A stretch of 45,748 nucleotides of DNA from Echinostoma caproni (GCA_900618425.1 UZAN01042796.1:1-45748); one strand, 5' to 3'. Positions 9,160 through 21,164 are shown, counted from the stretch's first letter. Notes: generated by a model from the sequence alone, not told the origin. Translations and numbers: made by a program.

Positions 9160-11256
9160 CGAATGTTGCAACACGATATCGACCGAATCAGCCACAAACC
9201 CAGTCCCGGACGTTTCTCCCAAACTATGTATCCCATTCTGTCGTGGAAATTCAGGCATGGCAATATTATGGCTGACTTCAATTGCTCTAACTTGGCCTCA
9301 TCAGTGACCTTCCTGCAACTGTTTGAGCGAAAATTCACACAGTTTATTGAATCGTACCTAGTTTTCAATCATGTGGAGACAATGGCCAAGTTTGGTATCA
9401 GTCATTTATCTCGAACCTGATCTTAGAAAAACGAAGAAGCGATGATAAAGTTCTACCACTATCATAGTGGTCAAACATTTGTTACATTTGCTACGCACCT
9501 TCAGCACGAACCTCCATACAAAACTTCAATTCATGGTACAGGATATGCGATGCTTTTTCTCAAACAACAGTATAATTCTTTGGTATACTGTCAAGAACTT
9601 GTGAATCACTTTGCAGATCTGATAAGGATAATAACAAATGTGAGAATATACCCCATTTTTAGTCGAACGAAGAAGTGAATGTTGCAGAGGGAGTTCTTCC
9701 GCAAAGTTTATAAACTGCTTCTTTGTAGCCGTACGTGGAATAGTTAGGCTACTGCGAAACCAACTAAGGCTGTTTCAAAATTTTATATTCCAGGAAAATC
9801 TATTGTGCAACTACTCCCGAAAAGTATGGTCTGGGTTTCCAGTGGCAGGTTTGACCAGGCGTGTTTCAATCACAACAAAAGAGGCTGCTCAAAAGATAAG
9901 AGTGAAACTAGCCTTGGAAATAAACTCACTTCATGCCAAGCAAATCCCGAAAACTCCTTTCACTTTCACAAGTCACAATCAGGTGAACTGCTACAACCAT
10001 TGATTGAAAACACTGCTTCCCCAGTGATAAAAGCCAAGAGCCATTTCGCAAATAATTAACAAGGTCAGCTGTGGTAGTGAATGGGATAACTATGGATCGA
10101 TCACTTGCCTTCTCGTAGTACCCAAAGGCGTTGTGATGGGTCATTTGAGAAACCTTAACGTACCATTTCCATCCCAGCACGGGTTTCACTAAAACTGATC
10201 GTGCACCATTAACTTATTCCTGCTCCGACAGAGTACACAAGGTGAAGCATTGGATGTAGTGTATATTGATTGTCCAATGTGTTTTATCGCGTGAAGCACG
10301 GAAACGACCTCAAATGTTCTACATTTATCACATCCATTCACTCTTTCTGGACTGAATCAAAGTGTTTCCTAGACAAAATAGCAGGGCAGTTCGTGTTTTT
10401 GTTTTCCTGTCTTGGGTTATCAAAGTTGTCTAAGGAAATCTACTACGGGGTCTGTATTTGATCCTCGTTTTTTTCTTTCTTTTATCAACAAGCTGCAAGA
10501 CGTTCTGGTATCACAAAGAAAGTTGTTCACGGGGGACGCCACATCGAGGATCAGATGGAAAAGCCGAAGGGCTCACCTCGGAGAACACTCAGCGTGATTC
10601 ATCATTTATTCTCTGAGAATAATATTGGACCCCATGCATCGTGCTATATATGATCATTGAAATATATCGTGAAAATCAGATGTCATACCCCGTCGAACAT
10701 CAACAGCTGGTGTCATCATTTAAGTCGACTTAAGTTGTTCAACAAACTGTTCAAGGATATCATCTATAATGTTAAATCGCGTCAATCTATAGTTTATTAT
10801 GCATTGAGCATGATATTCGAATCTATAATCCGTGGCTGCAACGCGATTGCAAAGTTGTGGAACTTCCACAAAGAATGACCACCAAGTTGTTCAAGGGGCA
10901 TTCCAAGAACTATTGGGAAAGACAGTAACCCATAGAGTTATACTCCACTCATTATCATCAACTTCAAATAGACTTAATTTTTGTATATCAATTACTGCAG
11001 AATTCCGATTGTCCACGTAATCCACTGCTCAGGTTGTCCCCCTACATCCACCACATGGGAGATCCATTCAAGTTAATGCTCCAAAAATGTCGACTTGAAT
11101 CCCTTCGTCATTACTTTATCCTCGGAGTGTGCAGCATTTGGAATGCGCTGTTACCTCAAGTTATTTGTGCGCACGAAAATTATTTTTTCAAGCAAATATA
11201 TTACAAATCATTGGCATGTCTAACATTTGAGCATTCAGTAAAATAAATAAAAAAAA
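9160..11256 (+). pseudogene. degenerate CR1/jockey-type LINE
   Basis: Pieces of a non-LTR retrotransposon ORF2 lie in the correct order, in shifting frames. Endonuclease: NIMADFNCSNL then RKFTQFIESYLVFNHVE (9163-9420). RT: FPSQHGFH followed by SCTINL and EALDVVYID (10150-10275), then SGVPQGS-like text running into INKLQDVLVSQRKLFTGDA (10430-10545), where an ADD catalytic motif would stand. C-terminus: KVVELPQRMTTKLFKG, then RHYFILGVCSIWNALLPQVI (10840-11190). It ends with a stop, then AAATAAAAAAAA at about 11245-11256, a possible 3' tail. All domains are broken. It sits antisense in UNC79 intron K-L. Confidence 0.68.
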
Positions 11257-11385
11257 GAAGTCATGTGATATTTCTCATGCATGCATCTGGCATTTTTCAT
11301 CTCTCCTTGTTCGGACGGTTGATTCATCCGTGATGAAATCCCAATAGAACAAGGAAAAGCAGCTTGTTAGCATTGCCTTTATCTA

Positions 11386-11404
11386 TGATTGATTGCTTGA
11401 TTGT

Positions 11405-11446
<42 letters not shown>

Positions 11447-11447
11447 T
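11386..11447. repeat. (TTGA)n microsatellite, imperfect
   Basis: Imperfect tetranucleotide tract of about 60 bp, 130 bp past the LINE tail. Confidence 0.9.
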
Positions 11448-12499
11448 GAGCATTCATTCTGCATACTGAAAATGCTCGGGAATAATACGATCGCGTATGT
11501 CCCTATTCAGTTATTCATGCTTTCTCAACAGCAAATCCAACTTACTGTCTCACTTACCGAGACTAACGTGGGTTGGTGTCAGACCACCCGAACTGCTGCG
11601 CGGCTCCCTCAGCACGGACATTTCGATTCCATCGGACAAGAATGGCTGTGTTTATGCCAATCCACGTGGCATTGGATAAGAGATTGGAGATGCAGAGAGA
11701 AGGAGGAAAACATAAAAAGAATGAGACCAATATACGCCACGATATCCCAAGTCAGCATTCAGATCACTACGCAAAAATCATATGTGAGCACAATACGAAG
11801 TAACGGAAGCATTGTCTACTTGCATTCTCGGGGATGGGAATTGGGGTGGGTTTTGCTGGATGCAAAATAGTTTGAGGGCACGGGTTAAGAGGGGGTGAGG
11901 AGTTTAATAGTATCAGATCAAGGCAAGTTAAAGATCACCGATAGAACCAAGACAATGCGGCATTCCATAACGATGCTTTTCCCGTCATCATGGAANAGCA
12001 GTGTGAACTCTATGGCCAAATCAAGAACAAATGTTATGAAACCCCTGCCACTCTTACCGGGTGAACCTGTAGCCGGAGTACTAATTAGCTAATTTTCCCA
12101 AATTTATATATAGAATCGGTTTGCATGGTGATGATTAAACGACAAAGATAATCATCGCATTGATCGTTAAGTCGCGTTTTTTTGTTTCCTGCAATCTGTT
12201 CAGTTCTGATTTTATGACCATTAGGCACGCACTTTAGCACTCCAGTTTTCGTTGCTTCCTCATAATTGCACCAGTGAACGACCCCGATTATCTAAAATTC
12301 TTGGTCGAACCTCAACATCTCTTGTTCAGTTTTTTCATCTGACTCATGTAATGCTATGTGGACAGCAGTTCAGTTTAGTTTGTACCATTAACGATGCGTC
12401 CGTTTTGGTTACTGTCTTTTGGCTGCCCATTTGGATGAACATTAGACGAAAGAACCGGAAGGTTGAAAGTAGGATCAAAGAGAAAACTTAGAATTTCAG
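11448..12499. other. intron, no gene recognised
   Basis: Three overlapping plus-strand frames at 11472-11870 show no domain and no codon structure favouring one of them. A single ambiguous base lies at 11996. Confidence 0.4.
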
Positions 12500-14202
12500 T
12501 GGACTAATGTTGCAGAGAAATTGAATTGATGTACAAACACCACTGTTCACGACACTCAGCTATATCGCTCAGTGTCTTCAACCATCGGTTACGCTCATCC
12601 CGAGGTCCCCAACCGAGGAGCCTAATGGGACCTATGTGACCCAAACTCCTGGTTAGGGTTTACATACCCTCATGCCAGGTCTTAGTTTGACCACCCTGGG
12701 ATTTCTTCCACCCACTGCCTGCCTCGGCGAACATCGCTCGCCGCGGCAACCTATCTGGTGACATGCGTAACACATGTTCCAACTAACGTAATCCATGGAG
12801 GTCGACCACTTGCTCCAGTGGGTGGCCGCGAATAACTAAAACTCTACGCCTAACCTCAGCATTGCTCGTTCGGCTGCCCCACCAGCGGTGTTCATACACC
12901 GATAGTCTGTCTTTATCGTTTTTCTTAATGGCCAAGTTTCTACGTCACATAGCAGAACTGGCCGAACTACTGCAGCATATACTCGAAACTTCACAGACAG
13001 CCGGATGTCACGACGGCGCCACAGATGTCTCAGGTTGGCAAATGCCAACCAAGTCTTCTGTATGCAAGCTGACAATTTGTCGGTGATTCGTACACCAGGT
13101 GAGATGCAGTTGCCCAAATAACAAAACTCATTCACCTGCTCTATTACTTCCCCAGCTAGAGCGAGGCTGGGTGCTGGGCCAACCAAGTCTTTTAGTAACA
13201 TTTTACACTTTGAAGGTGCAAAACGCACACCGAACCTGATTACACTAGCACTCAAGCTATCCAGAAAGGCTTGTAGCTTACCTGGATCTTCACTTAGTAG
13301 CACAATTCTAGATCGGACAGCCTGGCACCTGGAAGTAAATCGATGCCACTATCCTCGTACGAGGATACGGCTGTTTCCATAATCAGGTCTTTAACAAAGT
13401 TAAATAGAAAAGGAGAGAGCGGGCAACCCTGACGAACACCACTTTCGTGATGAACTCGGGCGAAAAAAGCCGTAAGCTCGGACTCGGTTCCGGCTAATAG
13501 TAAAAAGGGATTGTAATATTGAAATTGACTTCTCGGGCACACCTTTCAGAGAAATGCAGCACCAGAGTTTAGAGCGGTCGACTGAGTCAAAAGTCGCTTT
13601 CAGATGTAGAAAGACAGAGATGGTTGGCCTACGAAAAGAATGCCGGTGCTCCAGAAGTTGACAGAGAGTGAAGATGTGATCGATACAACCTCGACCGGGT
13701 CTAAAACCAGCCTGGTTCTCACGCGTGCACCGTTCACGTGCGGCAGACAATCGTCGGAGTATGATGCCGGCGAAAAGTTTAGAGACGATGTTGATTAAAC
13801 TAATTCCTCTATGGTTTTAACAAGAGGATCTATCACCTTTCTTGTAAATCGGTATGATGACCGACTCACACCACTCAGCTGGAACTTTTCCCTTTCCCAT
13901 ATTGAGCCCAGGAGCTTTGTTAACTCCGAAACCAAGGCTGAGCCTCAATCCTTAAAAGCTAATGGTGAAAGTTCGTCTGAGTCGGAGGCCGAGGTTGGTT
14001 TCGGAGAACGCAGAGAGATAATTGAAGTAGGGTCTTGTGTGCGTGTTTCGGAGACACAGCACATATCTAAATTGAACATTTCAAGGGTTCTATTCAAAGT
14101 AGCTTGTTGACCAGTCTGATAGAGTGTGTGAACATTGAACGCAGCTAAGTGAAAAGAGAATTTTGGCTTCAATATTCCTGTAACTTCTGCTTGTTTGACC
14201 TT
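12500..14202 (-). pseudogene. RTE-like LINE copy 1, internally deleted
   Basis: Minus-strand order: endonuclease start FHLAAFNVHTLYQTGQ then MCCVSETRTQDPTSII (14195-14020), followed by an abrupt jump into RT text. RT: ENQAGFRPGRGCIDHIFTLC (13720), KATFDSVDRSKLW (motif A), ESGVRQGCPLSPFLF (motif B). C-terminal: EFCYLGNCISPGVRITDKLS, RRRDIRLSVKFRVYAAVVRP. In a further frame, SNAEVRRRVLVIRGHPLEQV and SLGHIGPIRLLGWGPRD reach about 12540. Most of the endonuclease is missing, and the YADD catalytic box is deleted at about 13306-13309. The 5' end runs into the N gap. Confidence 0.8.
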
Positions 14203-15131
14203 NNNNNNNNNNNNNNNNNNNNNNNNNNNNNNNNNNNNNNNNNNNNNNNNNNNNNNNNNNNNNNNNNNNNNNNNNNNNNNNNNNNNNNNNNNNNNNNNNN
14301 NNNNNNNNNNNNNNNNNNNNNNNNNNNNNNNNNNNNNNNNNNNNNNNNNNNNNNNNNNNNNNNNNNNNNNNNNNNNNNNNNNNNNNNNNNNNNNNNNNNN
14401 NNNNNNNNNNNNNNNNNNNNNNNNNNNNNNNNNNNNNNNNNNNNNNNNNNNNNNNNNNNNNNNNNNNNNNNNNNNNNNNNNNNNNNNNNNNNNNNNNNNN
14501 NNNNNNNNNNNNNNNNNNNNNNNNNNNNNNNNNNNNNNNNNNNNNNNNNNNNNNNNNNNNNNNNNNNNNNNNNNNNNNNNNNNNNNNNNNNNNNNNNNNN
14601 NNNNNNNNNNNNNNNNNNNNNNNNNNNNNNNNNNNNNNNNNNNNNNNNNNNNNNNNNNNNNNNNNNNNNNNNNNNNNNNNNNNNNNNNNNNNNNNNNNNN
14701 NNNNNNNNNNNNNNNNNNNNNNNNNNNNNNNNNNNNNNNNNNNNNNNNNNNNNNNNNNNNNNNNNNNNNNNNNNNNNNNNNNNNNNNNNNNNNNNNNNNN
14801 NNNNNNNNNNNNNNNNNNNNNNNNNNNNNNNNNNNNNNNNNNNNNNNNNNNNNNNNNNNNNNNNNNNNNNNNNNNNNNNNNNNNNNNNNNNNNNNNNNNN
14901 NNNNNNNNNNNNNNNNNNNNNNNNNNNNNNNNNNNNNNNNNNNNNNNNNNNNNNNNNNNNNNNNNNNNNNNNNNNNNNNNNNNNNNNNNNNNNNNNNNNN
15001 NNNNNNNNNNNNNNNNNNNNNNNNNNNNNNNNNNNNNNNNNNNNNNNNNNNNNNNNNNNNNNNNNNNNNNNNNNNNNNNNNNNNNNNNNNNNNNNNNNNN
15101 NNNNNNNNNNNNNNNNNNNNNNNNNNNNNNN
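14203..15131. other. assembly gap (929 N)
   Basis: A run of N between two LINE copies of the same family and orientation. Long open frames reported across it on both strands are artefacts of translating N. Confidence 0.99.
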
Positions 15132-15980
15132 TACCGCGGCATATACTTGGCCCCTTTTCTGGACAGCCGGATGTCGCGACAACGCCACAAATGTCCCAAT
15201 TTGGTGAGTTCCAACCAAGCCTTTTGTTTGCGAGCTGACATTTCATCCTTGATGCGTTCACCAAGTATTATATGGCTGCACAAATAACAAAACTTGTCCA
15301 CATGCTCTGTTACTTCCCCGGCTAGAGTGAGGCTGGGTGCTGGACTAACCCAGTCTTATAGCACCATTTTGCACTTCGTAGGTGCTAATGCATACCGAAC
15401 ATGGCTACGCTGGCACTCAAACTATCTAGAAAAGGTTGCAACTTGTCAGGATCTTCACTTACTAGTGCAGTATTATCAGACACTCTGCCACCCAAGAGCA
15501 AATCGATTCCACTATCGCCGTACGAGAATAAGGCTGTTTCCAGAATGAAATCTATTATGAATTTAAATAGGAGGCAGAGGGCAACCCTGACGAACACCAC
15601 TTTCTGTGATGGTTTTGGGCGAAAACGTGCCGTAACCTCGGACTCGGCTTCGGCTATTAGTGTACAAGGATTGTAATATTGAAGTAAACTTCTTGGGCAC
15701 ACACCCTTCAGGGAGAGGCAGCATCAGAGTACAAAGTAGTCGGCTGAGCCGAAAGTTGCCTAAGGTTGAGGAAGACAGAGATGATAGATCAATGAAAAAA
15801 ATGTCTGTGAACTAGAATTTGGCCAGGAGTGAGCGTGTGGTCGATACAACCTCGACCGGATCTGAAACCGACCTGATTCCCACGCGTGCACCGTTCACGT
15901 GTATTGGAAATTTAACGGAGTATAATACCAGCGAGAAGTTTAGAGACGATGTTGATTAAACTAATTCCTCTGTGGTTTTC
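15132..15980 (-). pseudogene. RTE-like LINE copy 2
   Basis: Same family and strand as the copy at 12500-14202. 15980-15840 carries the frame-broken FRPGRGCIDH region. 15702-15385 reads ALFSYGDSGIDLLLGGRVSD, LVSEDPDKLQPFLDSLSASV. 15301-15132 reads FCYLCSHIILGERIKDEMSA, RKQKAWLELTKLGHLWRCRD. The canonical ADD motif after the GGRVSD block is reduced to NTA before LVSEDP. Several frameshifts are present. The 3' part runs into the N gap. Confidence 0.75.
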
Positions 15981-16099
15981 ACAAGAGAAAATGTCACTTT
16001 TCTTGTACCACTGCTGAGAAGAAAGTTTCGGGATGCGCAAAATTTCTATTTGTTATACAAAAATAAGCAATGGAATTTCTCGAAGTATTTTACACCAGC

Positions 16100-16430
16100 G
16101 TTCACGCACACTTCCATACGCCCAAACCATATGGCGGAACAGCCCGACCATGCCGAGGCGGATAACCGTTCGACACACGCATGCTCATACCCATATTCCG
16201 GTAGGCGCACGTTCCACCGGACAACTGAACTGAATTCCCGGACTCAGCTGACCTCTTAGGCCCGAACGCATCTCCGTCGGTAAGCGGATGGATGCGCCAG
16301 AATAATGTGAATCGCATATTCTCAAATGGATAACGAAATACGGTTTCAAATGCACAACTGGAGCTGTTGGACGCCATGAAACATGCACAGGGGTCACACG
16401 ATAGCTTTCAAAGACCGGTGACTCCATTCA
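16100..16430 (-). repeat. candidate dispersed repeat with two overlapping open frames
   Basis: Two minus-strand frames overlap here, one containing RSGLRGQLSPGIQFSCPVE and the other RNMGMSMRVSNGYPPRHGRA. The sequence is GC-richer than its surroundings and reminds me of text that recurs in predicted fluke proteins, which would mean a dispersed repeat. That recollection is unverified. No splice structure or phase links it to UNC79. Confidence 0.3.
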
Positions 16431-16986
16431 CAGAAAGCCAATTAACATTTTGCCATGCCAAATCCAAACCACCGTTAGAACATTTGAATGGAAAATGAAA
16501 ATTAAGTGCGGGCTAATGTGATGAGATGAGTGAGTGACCTGAGCCTAACACTAACGATTCCCATGATTTTCAAATCTGTTTGACAGACATTTCCAACTGG
16601 TGGACATCTTAATGTTGATGTGTTGGTGTTCCTTTTATCTTTAACTGTGGGATCCAATGCTTCATATTTTCGCATAATCTACTATTCCTATTCCTATTTC
16701 CGGTGTTCCTACTGGTCAATCCACCACATCGCGTTTTTCGCGTATTGAAAACCATTCATGTTCAGAACAGATCAATGATGCCTATAATAAATTTCTTACA
16801 CCACCTTCAATGCATCCAGAATCTCGAAGCTTGAGATTCCCCATAGGATGCTGGAAAATGTGGTATGGCATGCATTTTGTCCCACAGGTTGTACTGATCG
16901 ACAGCATTTGTTTTTTATTCTGGATTAGAAGCTAAGGATTTTGGCTTATTTTCTAGTTTCCTTAAATCTATATCCGCAATCAGTGG

Positions 16987-17116
16987 TGGCCTGGTGGTAA
17001 CGTCATCAAATTACCACCTCAAGGGATGTGTTCGAATCCCACCACCACCCCCTGACTTTCACCATGGTAGCCCTTTGGTTGGCCTCTTCCCCCTTCCTGA
17101 AATTCGTATAATCGTG
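16987..17116 (+). repeat. tRNA-derived SINE candidate
   Basis: TGGCCTGGTGG at 16987-16997 fits an RNA polymerase III A box, and TGTTCGAATCC at 17029-17039 fits a B box at tRNA-like spacing. A short unrelated body and CAATAAAAGG end follow. The region does not fold as a functional tRNA. It is probably a SINE or tRNA pseudogene. Confidence 0.55.
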
Positions 17117-17965
17117 TTTTCAATAAAAGGAAGCAAATTTAAAAAACGATAATTGTGCTTTTCTTCTCTTGGTATAAATAATTTGAAGAATGTGATCAGT
17201 TTACGGGCAGTTGTCCAAAACCGAGCACTATTAAGACAAAGAACTTCTTTAAGCAGATCCCGATCCTAATTTGAAATTCTTACTTCTCAATCATCTACTT
17301 ATAGGAACAGTACCATTCTCTACCCTGGTTGCATTGAGGTAAACTGTTCCACCATCAGTAATTTAAAAGGCTGCCTGTAATAACAACATAAAGTGCGCGG
17401 TATCGCCCGGTCGTCCGCCATCATTTTACGACCAAAATTTTATGTCCAAATTCTTTCTCACCCCATTGCATTCACTGTATTATGTGGAAAATCCGGCCGT
17501 TTTGGGTGCATAAGCCTTGTTTTGATTTGATTTGTGTGCACGAGGATGGCGACATAAATTAATTCAGATAACACTACTTATGAGAACAAAATTTTCATTT
17601 TCCAGTGAGAATCTAGCCAGTTCATAAGCACGTTTTGTCGGTGTAGGTGAAAATTCAGTCATTTTATATGAGCACTTAAAACTGTCCAGAGATATCTGCG
17701 CTAGCGGTTCGTTTTTGGGTCAACCGCTTGCCATTTATGCATGTGAAATGCCTATGGTGCGACCGTGGCATCTATTCTTCTATCCAAGGCCCTGTTACAA
17801 CACCAAAGAGTGACCGGATACAGTTTCAAATTGACTAATGAGAAGCAGGTTATCTGGACTAATCGAAATCCATCAGGCTCAAACAGGAATCCTGTGTCCG
17901 GAAGAGTATGAACTGTTGTGCAATACTGCTGCAGCCAATGATATTCGTTTGTATACACTAGTCAG
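17117..17965. other. long intron, nothing recognised
   Basis: No gene, RNA-gene box or named repeat seen. A 68-codon minus-strand frame at its right edge has no family resemblance and overlaps the repeat copy. Confidence 0.45.
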
Positions 17966-18095
17966 CTGCATCGATTTCTTCCAATAAACGAACCACTACT
18001 TCTGTGGCCTTGTTCCTGCATCTCGGTCACGGGAGATTTTGAAAATGCATTCCGTGTTCTGATTGCGATTGTGACTTCGATTCCTGTTTTGTGTC
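17966..18095 (+). repeat. dispersed repeat family 1, copy 1
   Basis: Shares ACTTCTGTGGCCTT, TCTCGGT-A-GGGAGATT and the GATTGCGATTGTGA-TTCGATTC blocks with 39155-39300 and 41365-41505. All three are in the same orientation. No coding frame is conserved among them. Confidence 0.65.
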
Positions 18096-20280
18096 TATTA
18101 CGATCACTGAAAATGTTATACTACAGTGATCAGCCTAATCTGGTACAATCCCGACATATAACAAACAAACGAATGAACGAACAACACTACCGTGACCAGC
18201 TTTCTTTTTTTCGTGAATTAGCACCATTATAGCGAGATAAGTGGAAGAGGAATTTTGAATTTGAGCGCATAATAATGACCTTTTAAATATCAGATACTTT
18301 CAGGTATTGTTTGATTTTGATAACTATCCTCGGTTTGAGCTCATGATGTCTCGGGGATGTTTTCTTCGAAATTAGTGGTTGAGAAAGATCAGAACTATAC
18401 CTGTTGGAATTCAAGTTATCCGAGTATCAGTTCAAGATGTCTGAGCATCATTTCAAACTGTCTCGTTGACCTGATGGGTGCTGACAAGCCTCCTAGCGAT
18501 GTCTGGATGACCACCATGTAGTACAAATTTCTCTACCTTCCGCTGAAGCGCGGGGGGACCATTGTGAGACGTGCCTTGGTCACACAGCCTCAATTCCCAT
18601 GACATACATATTGTTTGTTTATCTTGCAAGTAGGCGTACGCATCTGTGGGCGTGTGTGTTTGTCCTCCTCTGTTGATACCAATGAATCATGCGCAACCAA
18701 CACCTGACACATTGCTTACCTCCGTAGTATGATGGTGCAATGGAATTCATAAGCTACCCCTCAAGCGGATGGATCAGTAACGAGTGTAAATTAGACCATA
18801 TCGTGCCAATGGTGAATGTCCTGTCATACAGAGATAATTGTAGTATTCTGAGTTACGTTCGGATGGCTAAGTACACCGAACGGAATGAATACATCACACG
18901 AAGCAGTCCTTGTGATTTGACTGTCGTGGTTCATCAGTCCATTATTCTTATGTTGATAACCCTGTGGTGATTTTTAATCTCTCTTCCATTCCTTGATGGG
19001 CTGGGTTGTCAAATGAATTTTAGAATAATTGATTCTAGAATAATTTGAGGATAAATTTTACCTCAGCAACTCAGATATGAGAATCGTAATGTGCAGAATG
19101 AGACATTGAAACAACCGCAGCCCCTGATGGTTATTATATAAAGTGACCAGGATGCAACTACTACCGATTGACTAGCCATTATTCTTGGACAATAAAAAGA
19201 AACGTGGCTTTCCTGATAGCTGAAGACGCAGAAGAACACATGGTGAATGCAAAGTAACGGTTATAAATTTAATAAAATAACTCGATCCTGTACATATCTC
19301 ATTTGTTTATTATGAAGTGATCTTCTCACCATTGATGAAGTCAAGAGAAGATGATGGCTGATCACTACATTCAATGATCACCATATTTCCGAAGATTTCT
19401 GATTTGGGTTTTTTTTAATTTTCAGCGTTGAAAACGTGAATTTGTGAATGTACATGTGAGTTAAAAATCTACCACATATTTCGGAATAGCTGTATGTGTC
19501 ATTTACTAATAAATGATACATAAAAACCAATACAGTTTTTGGCAACTGACTTGAATTTCAAGATAGAATTCAGATTGTAAATATTTGGTTGTGTTTAAAT
19601 TCCCAAACTGGAATCCTATGGTGCGAGTAGCGACGAGTCGTACTCCGACTGCCTTATCATCTAGTTCTGGTTATTTCTACCAACAAAGGTCAAAACATGA
19701 TTGACCATATCATTCGAGAAACTATCACTGTAAGTTGTAAAACTGCCATGTCAATCTGGAAAACCATATGCTAACTTTTAGAACTAAACACTGTAGTTGG
19801 ATCTGCATTCCTTCAATGTATGTCATGGTTTAGTTGGTAGCACGGCATATCTCCTCCTACCTTGAATGATCACCTGTCTTCCAATGCCCATTCTGTTGTG
19901 AAATTAAGCAAACTGAAGACTCGCGTCGTGTCAGGCTCGTGAACAGGGCACGGCTTCTGCATCCGCTTTTAAGTTCGGATAGACCTCATTTTATCGAGCA
20001 AACCATCTTCATCCTGATTCCTTGTTCTATTGATTACTGAACACGGAACTTCAATATCTTTGAGTCGGATGGAGTGAGCTACTGTTGGGGTAGTTTTAGT
20101 TGTTAAGCTATCGACGAAAAACAGCCCTGTCATTAAAGGCCACCGCAAAAATGCCGATCTTAACTCTCTGATCAAATTTTATTATTCGAATAAAGCCTAG
20201 ATCCACAGAATTAAAAGTGCATCACTCGGACTATAGCGTAAGCACTTAACTGTCCTTGAATTGTAGTTACCGTGGTGATT
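18096..20280. other. long intron, nothing firmly recognised
   Basis: About 2.2 kb without a supported exon or mobile element. A stretch at 19835-19930 has scattered resemblance to 5S rRNA (CTACCTTGAATG, GAAATTAAGCAA), too weak to call. Confidence 0.4.
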
Positions 20281-20321
20281 AGGCTATCGCCAACATCCTA
20301 GCCACTACGACCAGCAAAGAG

Positions 20322-20375
20322 GAGGGGACAGCTGTTTCGTCGTGTTTGGGGCTAGTCAGCAGTGCGTACTTCCAT
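20322..20375 (-). ncRNA. hammerhead-like relic
   Basis: On the minus strand: GCACTG, CTGACTAG, CCCCAAACACGAC, GAAAC, AGCTGTC. The layout copies the hammerhead at 23356 (helix I, CUGANGA core, helix II, GAAA, helix III, C17). However, the core has U where the essential G8 belongs, and the bases after the cleavage position do not pair with GCACTG. Helix III would be the palindrome ACAGCTGT with no loop. Probably a decayed or non-functional relative. Confidence 0.3.
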
Positions 20376-21080
20376 TGCTTATAAACACGTTCATATAGTG
20401 GGGACGTGACAGTATCCCAAGGGAGGAAGCCCACACCCAAGACCATCAACAGTGCCGAGGCCTGTGATCAATCGAATGGATTTCAAATTGAATACGCTAA
20501 GACTAGCTTTGACTTGACTGTGGCTGGGGCTAAACATCTCGTTCATCGTTTGTTCATCCTTTTGGGGTCAGCTTATCGGTTTCGTAAAAACCACGCCGTA
20601 TCACCGATCCACCGATTCGACGTCTGTAAGCGAGCTCCATAAGGTGCAATACTTGGGTCTGTTACATTTTGGATGCAGTGTCTGGAACGACAGTTGGTTG
20701 ATACGGGGAAGGGGGAGTGTGGTGTAAATATACTTACGGTGAAATGCGTAGTGAATAGGGATCTAACCGCTGCGTTCCGTTTCCAAATAGATATGTTAGC
20801 TTTCGAATGCAAAGTGATAATTTCTCAAACTTACCTTGAAATGAAATGATATAAACCTTTAGTACAATATCCGTTTTAGGACCCCCTTAGAAGAATATTC
20901 GCTGATCAGTCAAGTGTTGTGCAGAAGCATCTTATTCATTTTGAATTTCCCGTATGGTAGTTCACCGATTCATAACTTATTCTCCTGTGGTAATCAAATA
21001 CCAACGCTTAAGTAGCATAGGATTCATAACCTCTCCTTTTGTGCGAGTCTGACGATCACACGAACCGTCGGGTTCATTCA
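20376..21080. other. long intron, no gene recognised
   Basis: Contains short open frames on both strands (20406-20642, 20573-20812) with no domain signature. Confidence 0.4.
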
Positions 21081-21164
21081 TCGATCGGTCGGACGGTTCA
21101 GCTGCAATAAGGGGAGGGAGAACCCACACCTTGCCCACAGCCTCGAATCTTTAGCCTGCCCATG

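Noticed and set aside
11472..11870. 132-residue plus-strand ORF
   Set aside because: Three overlapping frames are equally open, none has a domain, and there is no splice or promoter support.
13945..15301. Five long ORFs of 347-439 residues on both strands
   Set aside because: They consist almost entirely of translated N; only the LINE text at their ends is real.
19835..19930. Possible second 5S rRNA-like sequence
   Set aside because: Only two short blocks resemble 5S, with wrong spacing and no promoter region.
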